Assembly: GCF_020497125.1 (NCBI RefSeq)
Contig: NC_059079.1
Span: forward strand, 7,905,053-7,969,052
DNA length: 64,000 nt
Direction: 5' to 3'
Source of the DNA: Mauremys mutica
Taxonomy: Eukaryota > Chordata > Testudines > Geoemydidae
Shown here: one piece after another, positions 32,990 through 44,920 of the stretch
How positions within the stretch are numbered: position 1 is the stretch's first letter
How the letters are laid out: each line of letters begins with the position of its first letter
The notes under the pieces: model-generated
The model's input: the letters and a program-made list of their open reading frames with translations, nothing else
Databases searched by the model: none
Told to the model about the DNA's origin: nothing
Program-made: the position numbers and the translations under genes

Positions 32990-33180
32990 GCATTTCATCT
33001 GTATAGATCTAAGTGTTTTACAAAGTAGCATTAGCCTCCTTGCAGAAATGGAGAAACTGAGGCACAAAGAGAAGGGCTTTGGCTAAGGTCACACAGTTGG
33101 TCAGTGGCAGGGAAAAGGACTAAAACCCAAGCCAATAAGTGTCAGGCCAGTGACCTGTCCACTGGACCACACTCAACCCC
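32990..33180 (-). repeat. MIR SINE relic
   Basis: AAATGGAGAAACTGAGGCAC, AAGGTCACACAGTTGGTCAG and the head-like CCTGTCCACTGGACCACACT are MIR in reverse. A fairly complete copy. Confidence 0.88.
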
Positions 33181-35968
33181 ATAATTACAAATCAGCAGTT
33201 CCTTGTGTCTGTGGGAAATGGTATTATTTGGGACCAAGGATGGATATCTATCACCAAACTGTATGATTAAGAATAAAAAGACAACAGTGGTCTGGAGAGC
33301 TAGGGACAGAGTGGGTGTGTATCTCTCAGGAGGCACTGCCCAGCAGATAGGGGATAAATGTGGCTTTGTGCCCTGGGAACTGCTCTGATTCACTTGGTTG
33401 ACCGTGGTCCTCTCTACAGCCCAGAATAGTCAGAGTGAAAAGCTCTCTCTGTCCTCATCATCTCCAGGGAACACCAGGGGCTGTTCAGTAGGGCAGCGTA
33501 TTGCCAGCCTAGCACTGTGATGTTCAGTGATCACTCTGTGCTTACAGTGCTTGCAAGAGATCTAGCTTCACACACCGTGCCCAGACTAGCTGTCTGGGAG
33601 TCTCAGGCCTCAAAGCACACTCCCCAGTGCCACGGCACTACGTGAATTCCCCAGGGGGCCAGCCCAGCCCCTATCCACTGTCAGAGAGGCAGAATCCCAC
33701 TCTTTTCTGTATTGAACAATTTATTCAAACTTGCAGAAAAGAAACCATGCATATACCCCATTTAACTTAGAGGCAGTTGAGTCTTAAATGTGCCAGCTGC
33801 TGATACATGCCACTATCTCAGGTCACCAGCATGTGGAGTCCTGCTGCTTTTCCCTTTCGCGTGCAAGGGCTCAGAGATGATGGAACACGTCCGCCGGCTG
33901 CAGTAAAAGTCTGGTGCCCTTGACGGCATTTGGTAAACTGCGAAGTTCTGCTCACGCAAGGCCAGATCAATACAACCATTATCAAAGGGACATAAACAGA
34001 ATAAAAAGCTGTCTCTGTTTTATGATGTAACCATGGCAATAGCAGAAAGCCCAAGTGTAGAAAAGCGGGTTGGCCAGCTAAGCAGGGTATGCGGCAGATA
34101 ACGTGTCTGTAGTCTTCAAGTCACAGGAAAGGAATTTTCAATTCCTGCGGAGATTTAATTCTGCAGTGAATTCCCCATTTTGGGAAAATGAAAAACCTCC
34201 AGGGATTTCCCAACACAAGAGAAATGCTGAGAAGGTCTGCCCCAGAGGTGTCCGCATTCTGTGGTGGGCAAACCGATTCCTGTACACGTTAAGTCCATTG
34301 GGATCTTTCAGAATTAAAGGAGCTGGATATAAAATAATGAATGACATCATGATTTTCACTACAGTAAACCATTTTATAAACCTCACATGTAAGGCATTCT
34401 TATGAACAGAAAAGGAGCGCACACAACACACACCTGCAGATAGGGCCCACATTAAGCAAGAGTCTCTAACCCAATCAGCTTGAAAATTAGCAGTGTTATT
34501 TTTTCGGCAGTGTTATTAGTTGTGTAAATGCACTGTAATTAAGAATTCTGTGTATCCCAGCTACAGAGTTAATTTGAAGCTTGAAACAGCCCTAAAGTAA
34601 CCCCACATACCCTGAAAAATAATAAGCAGGGTACATGTGGAGACTAAAAAGCTATAGAACGTGGATCCTTTACAGCACTGCTCCCCAAGTTTCTAAGCAG
34701 ATGTCCCACACCATCTCTGCAAACCTTCTATGTGTTGTGTACATCTTAACTGAACCATCGTCTGCATTGCCCCAGCTAGTCTTTTGTGCTGGGTCCACCC
34801 CACCCCACCCCACCCCACCCCACACACACAGACAAACACTTTATGAAATGCTGGGGTCTATCTTGATCACATGAGCCTTCCTCTCCTTTCTTTGGTGAGA
34901 AGTTCAATGGTTAACAGGCTTGACATTTTCAGTTTCATCGTTGGCATCTGGGTAGTACTCACAGAACTGAATGAGACAGTTTGCATCTCAGAGTGACTGG
35001 TTCAGGCTCTCTGAAAACTCAGGCAGACATATCTGCGTTGATTATGCTCGCGTCACATTTTGAAGGTTTTCTTCATACTATAACACCTAAGGAATTGCTA
35101 TTTTAAAAAAAAAATGGAAGCTGAGACTCTGAAGAACAACTGAGAGGTCTGGTCACTCTCCTGGCTAGTCCTTCACAACCCCCGGAGAGGCATATCCTGC
35201 ACTTTGGGAAACATTGCTTTATAGACAGGAATCTGGAGGATTTAGCAAAGTAATCACCAAATGATCTCTCTTAGTAAAGCTATGCAATAATTATGATGTC
35301 GTTGGCTGGCAAGTTGATTTCCTCAGGAGAGTCTGATACGTACCCGGTAAAAAGTAACAACTTCACATTCCTAGCCCGACTCTAAAGTTTGTTGCAGAGA
35401 ATGACCTAAAGCAGTGAGGCTTCCTTCAGTGCCTCAAGGTGCGTGAAGCTGTGTTTGTTTCAAAGGATACACGTGCAGATAAGTCTGCCTTAGTAATAAC
35501 ATATTTCTGCATCTTCAAGACTGATGCTCTGAAAAATGACCAAGGATCAACGTTTTTGAGATTTCACATTAGGTGTAAGTAACATGGTTCATTTCAATTA
35601 AAGAATCAACCCTGAACCTTTGACCAAAATTCAAACAAAACCAAAGAGTTTCCTAAAGTCTGAAATATTAAAATGAACTTTTTAAAAATTGATTTTCACG
35701 TTTGGGATTATTTGCTCTTCCTAGCTTTGCCAGTTACTGGCAATAATACTGGGGAAAAATACAATTATAAGGGCTAGTCACATGGCATTTCCAGCCCAAT
35801 TTTGGAGAGGAAAGGGGTTCTGAACATGGTTTAAAGAAGCACCCCAACTTCTGAGTGTTCATTTGTTATGACAGCCATTCTCCCCAGTGGTCCAGTTGCT
35901 AGAAATGAGCACTTTCTTTTGTGAAGCCTGCACCGGTTTTATTTCCACTCAGGCAAACTACTTTAGAT
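33181..35968. other. Intronic stretch with a (CCCCA)n microsatellite
   Basis: At 34795-34825 there are six CCACC-type pentamers, passing into (CA)n. Frames of 100-104 codons at 34103-34452 are open on both strands at once and overlap, which argues against either being a gene. No exon recognised. Confidence 0.45.
34795..34832. repeat. (CCCCA)n then (CA)n microsatellite
   Basis: CACCCCACCCCACCCCACCC then CACACACACA. The minus strand is a run of TGGGG units that could form a G-quadruplex. Confidence 0.95.
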
Positions 35969-36050
35969 GAAATTCAGTGGCCTGTTGTATGTAGGAAGGC
36001 AAATTAGGTGAACTTAATGGTCCCTTCTGGTCCTAAAATCTATTAATCTG
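35969..36050 (+). repeat. CR1/SINE tail fragment
   Basis: AATTCAGTGGCCTGTTGTAT, GAACTTAATGGTCCCTTCTG and GTCCTAAAATCTATTAATC form the turtle LINE/SINE 3' tail. Only the tail is recognisable. Confidence 0.7.
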
Positions 36051-39000
36051 CAAGTGTCAGTGCTCCTGCAAAAGATGTCAGATGGGAGCCATAGAAAAAG
36101 ATACAGTAAACTATTATAAAAATTATTAGAACTATTGCTAAATTTTATGTTGCAAAATCACTATATTAAGATATATTTGCTAACAACAGGAACATTAAAC
36201 TTCCATCTAATTAACACATTTCCCGTAATATGATTTTACTAACAGTATCTTAGGGATATAATAAGCAGATCCTAAGAAACTGGTAATACCTACCATCCGG
36301 AAAAATGCAAGCTCTGATGCTAACTTGACTCTGGCTTGAAAGAGTTACAAAGTTAATACAGTTTTCCTGTCTGAGAATCCTTTGCAATGGAGTTCTGCAT
36401 ATAGGGGTCCTCTGGGTTTTGATATGATTTCTAACGTTTACTAGTGTAATGGAAGAGAGTCAGCAGAAAAGCTTTAACAAGAAGTGAAATTAAGTCTTGT
36501 TCCAATGCGGGTTAGAACACACTATGAATAGGTCACATATATCATGAAAAACAGCCATGAAATATATGAACTTTCAGCCATCCAGAGACTGATTCATGAT
36601 TCAAATAACCAATCTCTCTCGCATAATAGCTCTTAGGGAACATTATAGACACAGACCCCATTCAACAGCTTAAACTGGGCTCTCGATCAAGAAAACGTAT
36701 GCAAAACTGCAGGGCTGCCACACACAAAGTCACAGTAATATTCCTACCAGGTCTTCTGTGTTAAGCTGTTTCCGGGGCCTTGAAGTTTAAAAGCTCAGAT
36801 TTCAGAAATACTCGGAAAGTAGCTTTGTTTTATTAAAATGCTCAGAGGGGAGTTTTCTAATGAGAAGACTAAGGTCCTGACAACTTGTGGTCATTAAGGA
36901 AATCGATGGCACTTTTCAAAAGAGCAGGGGTCTTATTTGCTCAATGTCCTGGCCAAATTCCAATGCAAGTAACTATATTCTAACTGCCTAAAACATGCCC
37001 CCTGCATGTTCAATCAGATACAAGCATCACCATTCCCTGTGCTACTCTGTGTACCGTTAATCAGCTGCTTTCTTCTGGCTGCACTGGCCCCTGCACATAC
37101 AGGGCCAAATAGTGGACAATGCAGCAACAGGAGTGTAGGCTGCAAATGGGCTGTATGTAACAAGCTGTGGAAAACCTGATCTGTAGGGTCGTCTGTGACG
37201 TCTATAATGGAGAGGAGCAAGGAAGCATGACCATGGACACGGTCTGCATCTTTCTATGCATACTTATGTATGGCCACAGAGCAACAGCCCCTATCACACA
37301 AGAATTATTCCTACTCTTTGCAGGAAGGGAATTTATGAGGGACCTGTGGGTTGGGCTGAGCTGGTCCCAGCCACACAACAATGCTGCATTTGTAGAATAT
37401 TAAGGTCTTGCTGGGGGAACATCCTGCCTGCATCCTGCCATATGCCTGAGTTTGGTTCATTGTTTGGTAAATCTGCAATTTTCATTTTTTCGATCAAAAG
37501 CCAAAATATTTTGACCAGTGTTTTCTGCAGGTGTGTTTATTTGTTTTTGGTTTGGGTTGGGTTGGGTTTTTTGGGTTGGAAAAACATTTTTTGACTAAAA
37601 AACGTTGACCAGCTCTACAGTTAATCCAACGTACTATTTCTTTCCAAGGGGAACACGGCATCCCTAGTTGACAGCAGCCAGATCTACCAAAGCCTTCTCC
37701 TTAGGCCCATTGTTACCCTACCACCCAACAGATGCTCAGCTAAGTCTAAGCTATGGGCAGCACAAAAAGGAGCCTGAGGGAAGGATACCGGGGTTTAGGT
37801 GCTAACATCTCAATTCTCTGTTCTGCTGCAAACTTCTTGTGTGCCCTGGGACTAGTCTCTCTATGCCTCAATTCGCCACCTGTAGAATTAGCATAATAGT
37901 GCTTCCCTCTTTCATGGGGTGTGGAGAGCTGTTCAGATACTGTAGCCATGTAGTACCTAAGACAGAGGTGTGGCATGTATGCCGGCCACTGGATCCTCCC
38001 CTAATGCTGAGGTGATTCTCAAGCCCGTCTCTTTTCCAGCTACTGCACCAGAGAGCCGGACGCTTGGTGTTATCAGAACTGCTGCAGCGTTCCCCACACT
38101 GGCTGGGTAAGCCTCTGTTATAGCAAAGCTAATACCTTGTACCACGGAACGAGCACAATGCAGCCATACCAGGGCCAAGCATTTGGCCGCGTGGCTCTAA
38201 TTTATCTTCCAACTCAAACAGCTCCTTTGTTTAAAAAAACCTTAAAGTGACTTTGCTGGTTACATTGCTCCCATATCTCTTCATTTGCAAGTACAATCCC
38301 AACCAGAACAGAGTTCCGAACAGGGTACACGTTCCCTGTGCTACTCAGTGGGGCTGAGAACAAATCAAAACGGATGGGCTCATCTCGGACAGTTTCACTC
38401 GCCCTCCTCCCCCACTTCATTTATTAACATTCAAAACAGTTTGAGTAGGAGTGCAGATTAGTTTTTGAGCTCTGCTATGAAATATGCTCCACTTTGCTGC
38501 TATGATACATAAGGGTTTGGCAAATCTGAGTGTGTGTGGTGGAAATATGGAGCAGAAAACAATTGCTTTCAGACATTCAAATGTTAGATTCAATAATACC
38601 CCTTGCAGGCTCGTAGTGTAGGAAGCTTAAGTGTGCAATTTTGACACAAAACTCCTGCAAAGTCTATTATTATACTTTATGTGTCAGCCGTACAGTATCG
38701 CATTGATGATAATACTAATAACATCATTTTAGGATACGAGTGGAAGTGGAGCCTATAAGACTGACACAATTTGCTGGCCTGCCAAAAGGAAAATTTATGT
38801 CAAACTCCAGCACAATGTGTGCAACAGGGAGAGGAGCTGTGTTTTTCTTATTGAGTTGTCTGGAGAGGAACATAGCACTGCCGAGTGGGGTGACGGTGGG
38901 AGATCATTAAAACAATGTTGTCATTGCAGATAGCTTTGTGCTGCAGAATATGAAAGCAGGTTTCAAACAAAGATCACCTGACTCCTAGTGAAGTGACCCA

Positions 39001-39540
39001 TGTATCCACTGGACCACGCTGCCTGGCCCCCAAATAAGCCTTTTCCCTTTATAACCAGTGATACTGGAAAATACAGATCCAGATTTCCACCCTGCAATAT
39101 TTCAGTGAGACTTGGGGTGAGCACGTGTCCATGATGCACAAGAAAGGCTGGGTTTGTTTTTATAGGGCCACCACAAAGTTGTTTTCACAATTTGAACATT
39201 GTATCAGCAGACTTGTCCAGGATCAGGAGGCCACTGTAAAATATTCTTCCACTTTTAGGGTGGGCAAAACATTAGTCCTATAACCCTTGATGGCAACCCC
39301 TTTAGATGCTGTCACCTGAAGCCAGGCTGGGAGAAAGGGAGTTGAATGACAAAACTGCCCGCAACTGAGCCAAGCAGATCTCATGAGTGACCAAAGCATT
39401 ATCAGAAGCATAGGGGATGTCAGAGCATGAAAGGTAAGCAACACTCACACTGGTCAGGGGCCAAAAGGGCCATAAATAGCTGGAGCTGCAAAGAGACGGT
39501 CTTGCAAAGGGGAAGATAGTAGAATTCTGAGGAACAGGGT
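36051..39540. other. Intronic stretch with MIR and A/T-rich repeat traces
   Basis: A MIR relic lies at 37795-37940. At 37460-37618 sits an A/T-palindromic repeat with a GGGTTGGGTTGGG run and the end GTTGACCAGCTCTAC. At 38985-39035 GTATCCACTGGACCACGCTG looks like a MIR head. The 112-codon plus-strand frame at 37256-37594 runs into the low-complexity GTTTGGGTT tract and is not credible. Confidence 0.45.
37795..37940 (+). repeat. MIR SINE relic
   Basis: TGTGCCCTGGGACTAGTCTC, TCTATGCCTCAATTCGCCAC and CTGTAGAATTAGCATAATAG follow the MIR core in forward orientation. Confidence 0.75.
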
Positions 39541-39548
39541 CTATACGA

Positions 39549-40032
39549 ATATGTCTACGCTGCATTGGAAACCCAGGCTCAGACTCAGGTTTGAGCCCAA
39601 AGCCCCCTATCGTCCACACAAATCTTTCTGAATCAGGTCAGCAAGCACTCAGGATCTGGGTCCTAGAACCCACCGTCTGGGGTGGGGGGAGTCCGAATCC
39701 CACTGTGGCAGCCGTATCATTTTATACTGCAGATACAGTTCAAGCAGCACGCCCAAGCCAGAAGGGCTGCACAGTGCAGTATGGGCCTGTTAGCACAGTT
39801 GCGAGACCCGGCTCCAGTAATTGTAAACCCAGGTATACAATGCAATGGGGATGCTCAAGAATGGGCTTAGAAACACTGAGTCCACCAGAATGGGTCCCTA
39901 GGACCCAAAGTTATGATGCTGTGCAGTCAGACCCTAAAAGAGGAATGAGGAGGGGCATGGAGAAGAGGGAACATTTGGGGAATGCCTACACTGCACTAAA
40001 ACCCCGGTGGCTGGACCGAGTCAGCTGACACT
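39549..40032. mobile_element. Two diverged MITE fragments of the TATGTCTACACTGCA group
   Basis: TATGTCTACGCTGCATTGGA at 39549 and GTATACAATGCAATGGGGAT near 39840 look like two ends of one element. AATGCCTACACTGCACTAAA at 39980 begins another fragment that runs to GAGTCAGCTGACAC at 40030. These words are typical of abundant turtle DNA-transposon derivatives. No clean target duplication, so limits are approximate. The 145-codon plus-strand frame here is not a gene. Confidence 0.5.
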
Positions 40033-41389
40033 AGAGCAAATCGTTTAGAAAAGCATCCGATCTCGACTGAAAAATGGCTAGTGACAGAGAATCCACCAGA
40101 AGCCTTGGTAAATTGTTCCCATGGTTAATTACTCTCACGGTTAAAAACGTACATCTGATTTCCACTCTGAATGTATCTAGCCATTCTTTCTCCCAAATAC
40201 AGTTCGGGCGTCTCTCACCACATTGCAGACCTCCAGTACAGTTCTGACATCGCTCACCATGCCTCACTCCAGCCCTTTAGCCAGGGTGCTTCTCTGTCTT
40301 GTTTCCTTCCTAGATATAGTTCCTGCTCTTGTCCCTGGGGACATCAGCAGGATCACCCTCCTTCATCTCTCTCTGGCTTTGACTCTCTGGCCTGGGGAAG
40401 TTTAAAGATGACCCCCACCCACAACTGCTTTCCTAACCCTGAAGGAAAGGAGCACTGAGTTCTCTAATGAGCTCTGGAGCCTGATCGGGCCCATGTCATT
40501 TAAGGTGCCAGCTCTCCTGCTACATTACCGTATAAACACGAACTCTGGAGTCTATGGTTCTCGGCTGCTATTCTGGATATACAAAATATTTTCTTCTAAC
40601 TTATTTTGAACCCCAGTTAAACATACTCTCTTTATGGGGGACTGGATGGCTTAGGAAACTGCAAATGGCTAGGAAGCATGTAATCTCCAGGTCACGTCCT
40701 TTGATACAATCACTAGTGACCCTAAATCATTATCATTCAATTACTCCTTAATGGCCTGCGGGAAACGAGAGGACATTCCCAGTTCAGTCTGTGGTGGATG
40801 GGTGTTCACACCTCAACGCCCAAAAACACTTGCTTAAGAGGCCAAGGACCGAGCAAACTAGCCACACGCCTAAGCATCGGGAGAACTACTAAGCATGCTC
40901 AAATACTTTGCTGCATCAGGCCAGGGTGCTCTGCACCTTGTTTCAAAACCTGAATGGGCTGTGGAGCTCCAACTCCCCTCCCACCGCCAGCAGTGGTCTC
41001 TGAGACAGTGTTGAGGCATGCAGGCAGGGCAGCAGGCAGAAGCTACTGCCGTTTCCCACATGTACCTGTTCTGGCTTCGTAACTGCCACTCCAGCCCTTT
41101 TCCTGAGGAATCAATCCACACTCTTAAAAATCATCTCAGGTGGCCTGTGGAGCATTAATTCAGCCCTTTTGTGCGTCTGCATTTGGATACAGTCTTCAGT
41201 TACAGGAGCACAGACTATGTTTTGCCTCATTCAATACTCATGATGGATGGTGTTCATTGAAGAAGCAGCTATTCGATATTTTGTTTTAGTCTCATTGTTC
41301 AGCGTGTGGCCCCAGGCTTTATTGCAAACCATTCATACCCTGCTTTGATGACAGATGTCTTAATTTCCTCCTGAGCTTTTATAGGATGC
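40033..41389. other. Intronic stretch with a weak CR1-like trace
   Basis: 40045-40210 (TCGTTTAGAAAAGCATCCGA, GAATCCACCAGAAGCCTTGG) resembles an old CR1 in reverse. The rest is unassigned. Confidence 0.4.
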
Positions 41390-41466
41390 TCATCACTACG
41401 GTAACTGAGAGCTCCACAAACAGATATGTTGGGATTATTCCCCTTTTACAGATTGGGAACTGAAGC
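41390..41466 (-). repeat. MIR relic, left half (split by a solo LTR)
   Basis: CCCCTTTTACAGATTGGGAA and CTGAAGC match the MIR core in reverse and stop at the LTR boundary. The sequence resumes as ACAGAGGATTAATG after 42370. Confidence 0.7.
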
Positions 41467-42365
41467 TGTCATAGTAGTTAGTTAAGGGTTAAGTTCTACC
41501 TGTAAAGGGTTAACCCAGACCTGGTGAAACACCTGACCAAAGGACCAATCAGGGAAGAGAATTTGAAAATCCCAGAGAGCGGGAACTTGGGTCTCTGTGT
41601 TCTTTGTTCTGTGTTCTTAGCCGTCTGGATCTACACCAGCACAGACGCTTAATCAAGTCTGCTCATCTTTCTGAACTAATTTCTTCTATTCAAGCTAGTG
41701 AGTATTAGAAGTACAGGGTAATTTCATATAAGAATCCTGTGTCTGCAATTCTGTGTGTTTGTATTGATTATTCGTAATTTTGCCTGTATTGTTTGTACTG
41801 AGGAAAAGGGAGAAATTTCTCCAGGGATTAATAAGATTAGACCCTATGAATGTCCATCTTGGATTCATAGAGATTGTGTATTTTTTCTCTTCTTTTTTTT
41901 TTTATTCTTTTAATAAACTCTTTTAAGTTCAGGACTTGGTTAAGTTCCTTACCTGTGGATTCAGGGGAAGGAAGCTAGGCGCCACTCTGTGGAGACAAGG
42001 GTTATCTCCAAGCAGAGAAAGCAGGGAAAGTCTCTGGAAGGAGGAGAGGGAGGGGGGAAGTGGGCTGCTTCCCTGTGAGTAGAGATTCAAGGAGTTTGAA
42101 TCAAGGTATCTCTCTCTCCGGAGCAGGCTGGAGAGAGGGAAGAGAAGGGAGGGGGAAGGTTCCTCCTCTGTGAGTGGATCTGTGTTCCCAGGGAGTGTCT
42201 TTGAAGGGAGACAGGGTGGGACAGAGGGGTGTCTCGATTCACCGAAATAATCGAGTGGTGGCAGCGAGAAGGAACCCCACCTTAAGGGTTAGGGTGGTGG
42301 CAGAATACATGCGGGTCCCCATCTTTGAACCCACAAGCTCAAAGTGGGGGTGAGATCCCATGACA
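41467..42365 (+). mobile_element. Solo LTR, 899 bp, 5-bp TSD GAAGC
   Basis: Begins TGTCATAGTAG and ends GAGATCCCATGACA, with TG...CA limits and short inverted ends (TGTCAT/ATGACA). Identical GAAGC copies lie at 41462-41466 and 42366-42370. A polyadenylation signal AATAAA at 41912-41917 follows a T-rich run and fixes the plus orientation. There is no internal region and no coding sequence, so this is a solo LTR left by recombination. A 5-bp duplication fits a Gypsy-type or some ERV elements; I cannot choose. Confidence 0.9.
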
Positions 42366-42550
42366 GAAGCACAGAGGATTAATGTCAAAAAAGTGTCCAG
42401 TCATTTGGAGTGCCCAATTTGAGATGCTTAGTACTTGATTTTTTCATAGTACTTAGCATTATATAGCACCTTGTAAATTCAACGCACGGCTCCTATTCTT
42501 TTCAGTTGCAGCTGAGAGTGGTCCTCTACAAAATGAGGAACACAAAATTA
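42366..42550 (-). repeat. MIR right half and adjoining old repeat
   Basis: GAAGCACAGAGGATTAATG completes the MIR. The following GTGCCCAATTTGAGATGCTTAGTACTTGATT has a close relative at 58828-58860 (GTGCCCACTTTGAGATGCTT), so the two loci share an old repeat of about 150 bp. Confidence 0.6.
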
Positions 42551-42551
42551 G

Positions 42552-43110
42552 GGTATGCCTACATTGCACAAAAACAAGCAAGCAAACAAGCCAACAACCC
42601 ATGACCGTGAGTTTCAGAACCTGGGTCAACTGACTTGGTTCATGGGCAGGGCCGGCTCCAGACCCCAGTGCGCTAAGCGCGTGCTTGGGGCGGCACGCCA
42701 TGGGGGGGGACGCTTCCTGTCGCCGGGAGGGCGGCAGGCGGCTCCGGTGGACCTCCCGCAGACGTGCCTGCAGAGGGTCCGCTGGTCCCGCGGCTCCGGT
42801 GGTGCATCCGCAGGCATGCCTGTGGGAGGTCCACCGGAGCTGCGGGACCCGCGGACCCTCCGCAGGCACGTCTGCGGGAGGTCCAGTGGAGGCGCGGGAC
42901 CAGCGAACCCTCCGCAGGCACGTCTGTGGGAGGTCCACCGGAGCCACAGGACCGGCGACCACCAGAGCGCCCCTCACGGTGTGCCGCCGTGCTTGGGGCG
43001 GCGAAATTGCTAGAGCCGCCCCTGTTCATGGGGGCTGTGTTACAGGGCTAAAAATAGCAATGTAGATGTTCCCACTTAGGTTGAAGCCTGGGCTCTGAAA
43101 CCCAGAAAGG
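42552..43110. mobile_element. MITE of the CTACATTGCA group, host of a nested hAT MITE
   Basis: The left end GTATGCCTACATTGCAC pairs with GCAATGTAGATGTTCCC near 43060. The middle 42647-43024 is a later insertion. With it removed the element is about 180 bp, rich in CAGGCT/AGCCTG words as in other copies of this turtle family. The right limit is approximate. Confidence 0.6.
42647..43024. mobile_element. GC-rich hAT MITE with exact 8-bp TSD TTCATGGG
   Basis: The 378-bp element begins CAGGGCCGGCTCCAGACC and ends GCTAGAGCCGCCCCTG. TTCATGGG occurs at 42639-42646 and 43025-43032. The interior has about five modules of GGAGGTCCACCGGAGC / GGACCTCCCGCAGACG type in both orientations. These produce six overlapping spurious frames of up to 172 codons. 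CTTGGGGCGGC occurs near both ends, extending the inverted ends. Confidence 0.94.
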
Positions 43111-44384
43111 GATTTTCGTCCTGTGGCATCATATTGACACCAACTTGGATTGGAACCTTTCAATCCCTAGCACAGACCTCTGTGACTTGAGCTAAGAGAA
43201 TAACTGATAGCAGTAGTAAGTTGTCATCCTCTATGTGGTCCAGCACTAGAGGGCTGCTTTGCCAGTGGGTTTCACAACCATATGTTGACAGCATAGGAAT
43301 GGGGAAACTCACTGGGTTCCATGCTGGGTTCTGGAGAGAAGTATTCTTTAGTGGTCGCAGACCCGGCTGCTCCTGTTTTCCACAAGCTGACCCCATTTGC
43401 CCCAGGCCCATCCCTGTTCTGTCTCTGCCTCCCCCGCCCATTCCAACCATTTGTCCTCATCGCATTTGTAATGGGTTGTTACCCCAGGTGTGCAGTCTGG
43501 GAGCTGTGGGAACCACTGCGCCCCTCTAAGACACACAGCTGGATTGGGGACACAGCCAGCCTCACCCAGGCCCTGTTATCACTCAACACGACAGCCTGTG
43601 GCACCCAAACTGGGCTACCTGAGTGTAAACAGCAGACCCCAGCCAGCTTCCAGCTCCCCAGGCATGCATCCCCTTCTGCAGTATAAACCCCAAAATAGAT
43701 CATCTTGCACTGCACAGGGATCGGTACAGCGTAAGCTCATTAAGATGTCTGCCCCTCCCTCAATGTGGAGAGGAATATGCACACTTGTGGTAACCAAGCT
43801 GAGATTTCCCCCAGACACTTCACTTAAAGGCATGCTGGTTTATGTTAAAATATAAAACAAGGTTAGTAACTACAAAAAGATAGATTTTAAGTGATTGTAA
43901 GGGATAGCAAACAGATCAACGCAGATTACCGCATAAATAAACAAAAACGCAAGCTAAGCTGAGCATACTAGAAGGATAGGATTTGAATTAACAATCTCTC
44001 AGCCTGACTGATGAGACAAGCAGGCTGGCAGATTGTCAAGGCACTTGCTATGCAGCTTCGGCTCCACACTCCCATTCCGAGTCCTTTTCTTTTGGAGCGT
44101 CTCTCACGTGTTGAGTTGTGAGGGAGTGAAGAACAGATGAGGTACTTTCTTCACTGTGCTGGGGAATTCTGGGACTTTTCTAATAAACTAATCCCACAAA
44201 GGACTATTCATGTGCAGAAAGCTGAGGCAGAGTTATTGGGGAACTACAGGAGAATGGGGGAAACTGAGGCAGGCTCACTGATCATGCCATGGTCTGCCAC
44301 AGGAGTGCACTCCACCATATCAGATGCAGGACCACCACCATATCAGATATGGTGGAAAATGCAGGCAGGCAATCAGAACATAAG
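43111..44384. other. Intronic stretch with no recognised feature
   Basis: Frames of up to 121 codons on the plus strand at 43321-43855 overlap minus-strand frames and carry no recognisable domain. No repeat was assigned. Confidence 0.4.
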
Positions 44385-44920
44385 ACCATAAGAACGGCCG
44401 TACTGGGTCAGTCCAAAGGTCCATCTAGCCCAGTATCCTGTCTACCAACAGTGGCCAATGCCACATGCCTCCCAGAAGGAGTGAACCTAACAGGCAATGA
44501 TCAAGTGATCTCTCTCCTGCCATCCATCTCCATCCTCTGACAAACAGAGGCTAGGGACACCATTCCTTATCCATCCTGGCTAATAGCCATTTATGGACTT
44601 AACCACCATGAATTTATCCAGTTCTCTTTTAAACGCTGTTATAGTCACAACCTCCTCAGGTAAGGAGTTCCACAAGTTGACTGTGCGCTGCATGAAGAAG
44701 AACTTCCTTTTATTTGTTTTAAACCTGCTGCCTATCAATTTCATTTGGTGACCCCTAGTTCTTGTATTATGGGAATAAGTAAATAACTTTTCCTTATCCA
44801 CTTTCTCCACATCACTCATGATTTTATATACTGCTATCATATCCCCCCTTAGTCTCCTCTTTTCCAAGCTGAAGAGTCCTAGCCTCTTTAATCTTTCCTC
44901 AATCAGCCCCTGGGAAGAGG
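44385..44920 (-). pseudogene. CR1 LINE 3' end with ORF2 C-terminus
   Basis: The left side, AACATAAGACCATAAGAACG and GCCGTACTGGGTCAGTCC, is the CR1 3' UTR. The minus frame at 44867-44580 reads [20 protein letters not shown] and ends [17 protein letters not shown]. It is nearly intact over 95 codons but is a 5'-truncated end fragment. It provides the uninterrupted reference for the MITE insertion at 13401. Confidence 0.93.

Noticed and set aside
34103..34452. Frames of 100 and 104 codons on opposite strands
   Set aside because: They are mutually antisense, have no domain, and neither has convincing splice sites.
37540..37580. Interstitial telomere-like tract (GGGTTGGGTTGGG)
   Set aside because: The unit is GGGTT, not TTAGGG, with only three or four repeats inside an A/T-palindromic repeat.
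39591..40028. 145-codon plus-strand frame
   Set aside because: It lies across two MITE fragments of the TATGTCTACACTGCA group and has no recognisable domain.
42459..43065. Six overlapping frames of 63-172 codons
   Set aside because: All fall in or beside the GC-rich hAT MITE at 42647-43024. Its inverted modules keep all frames open.
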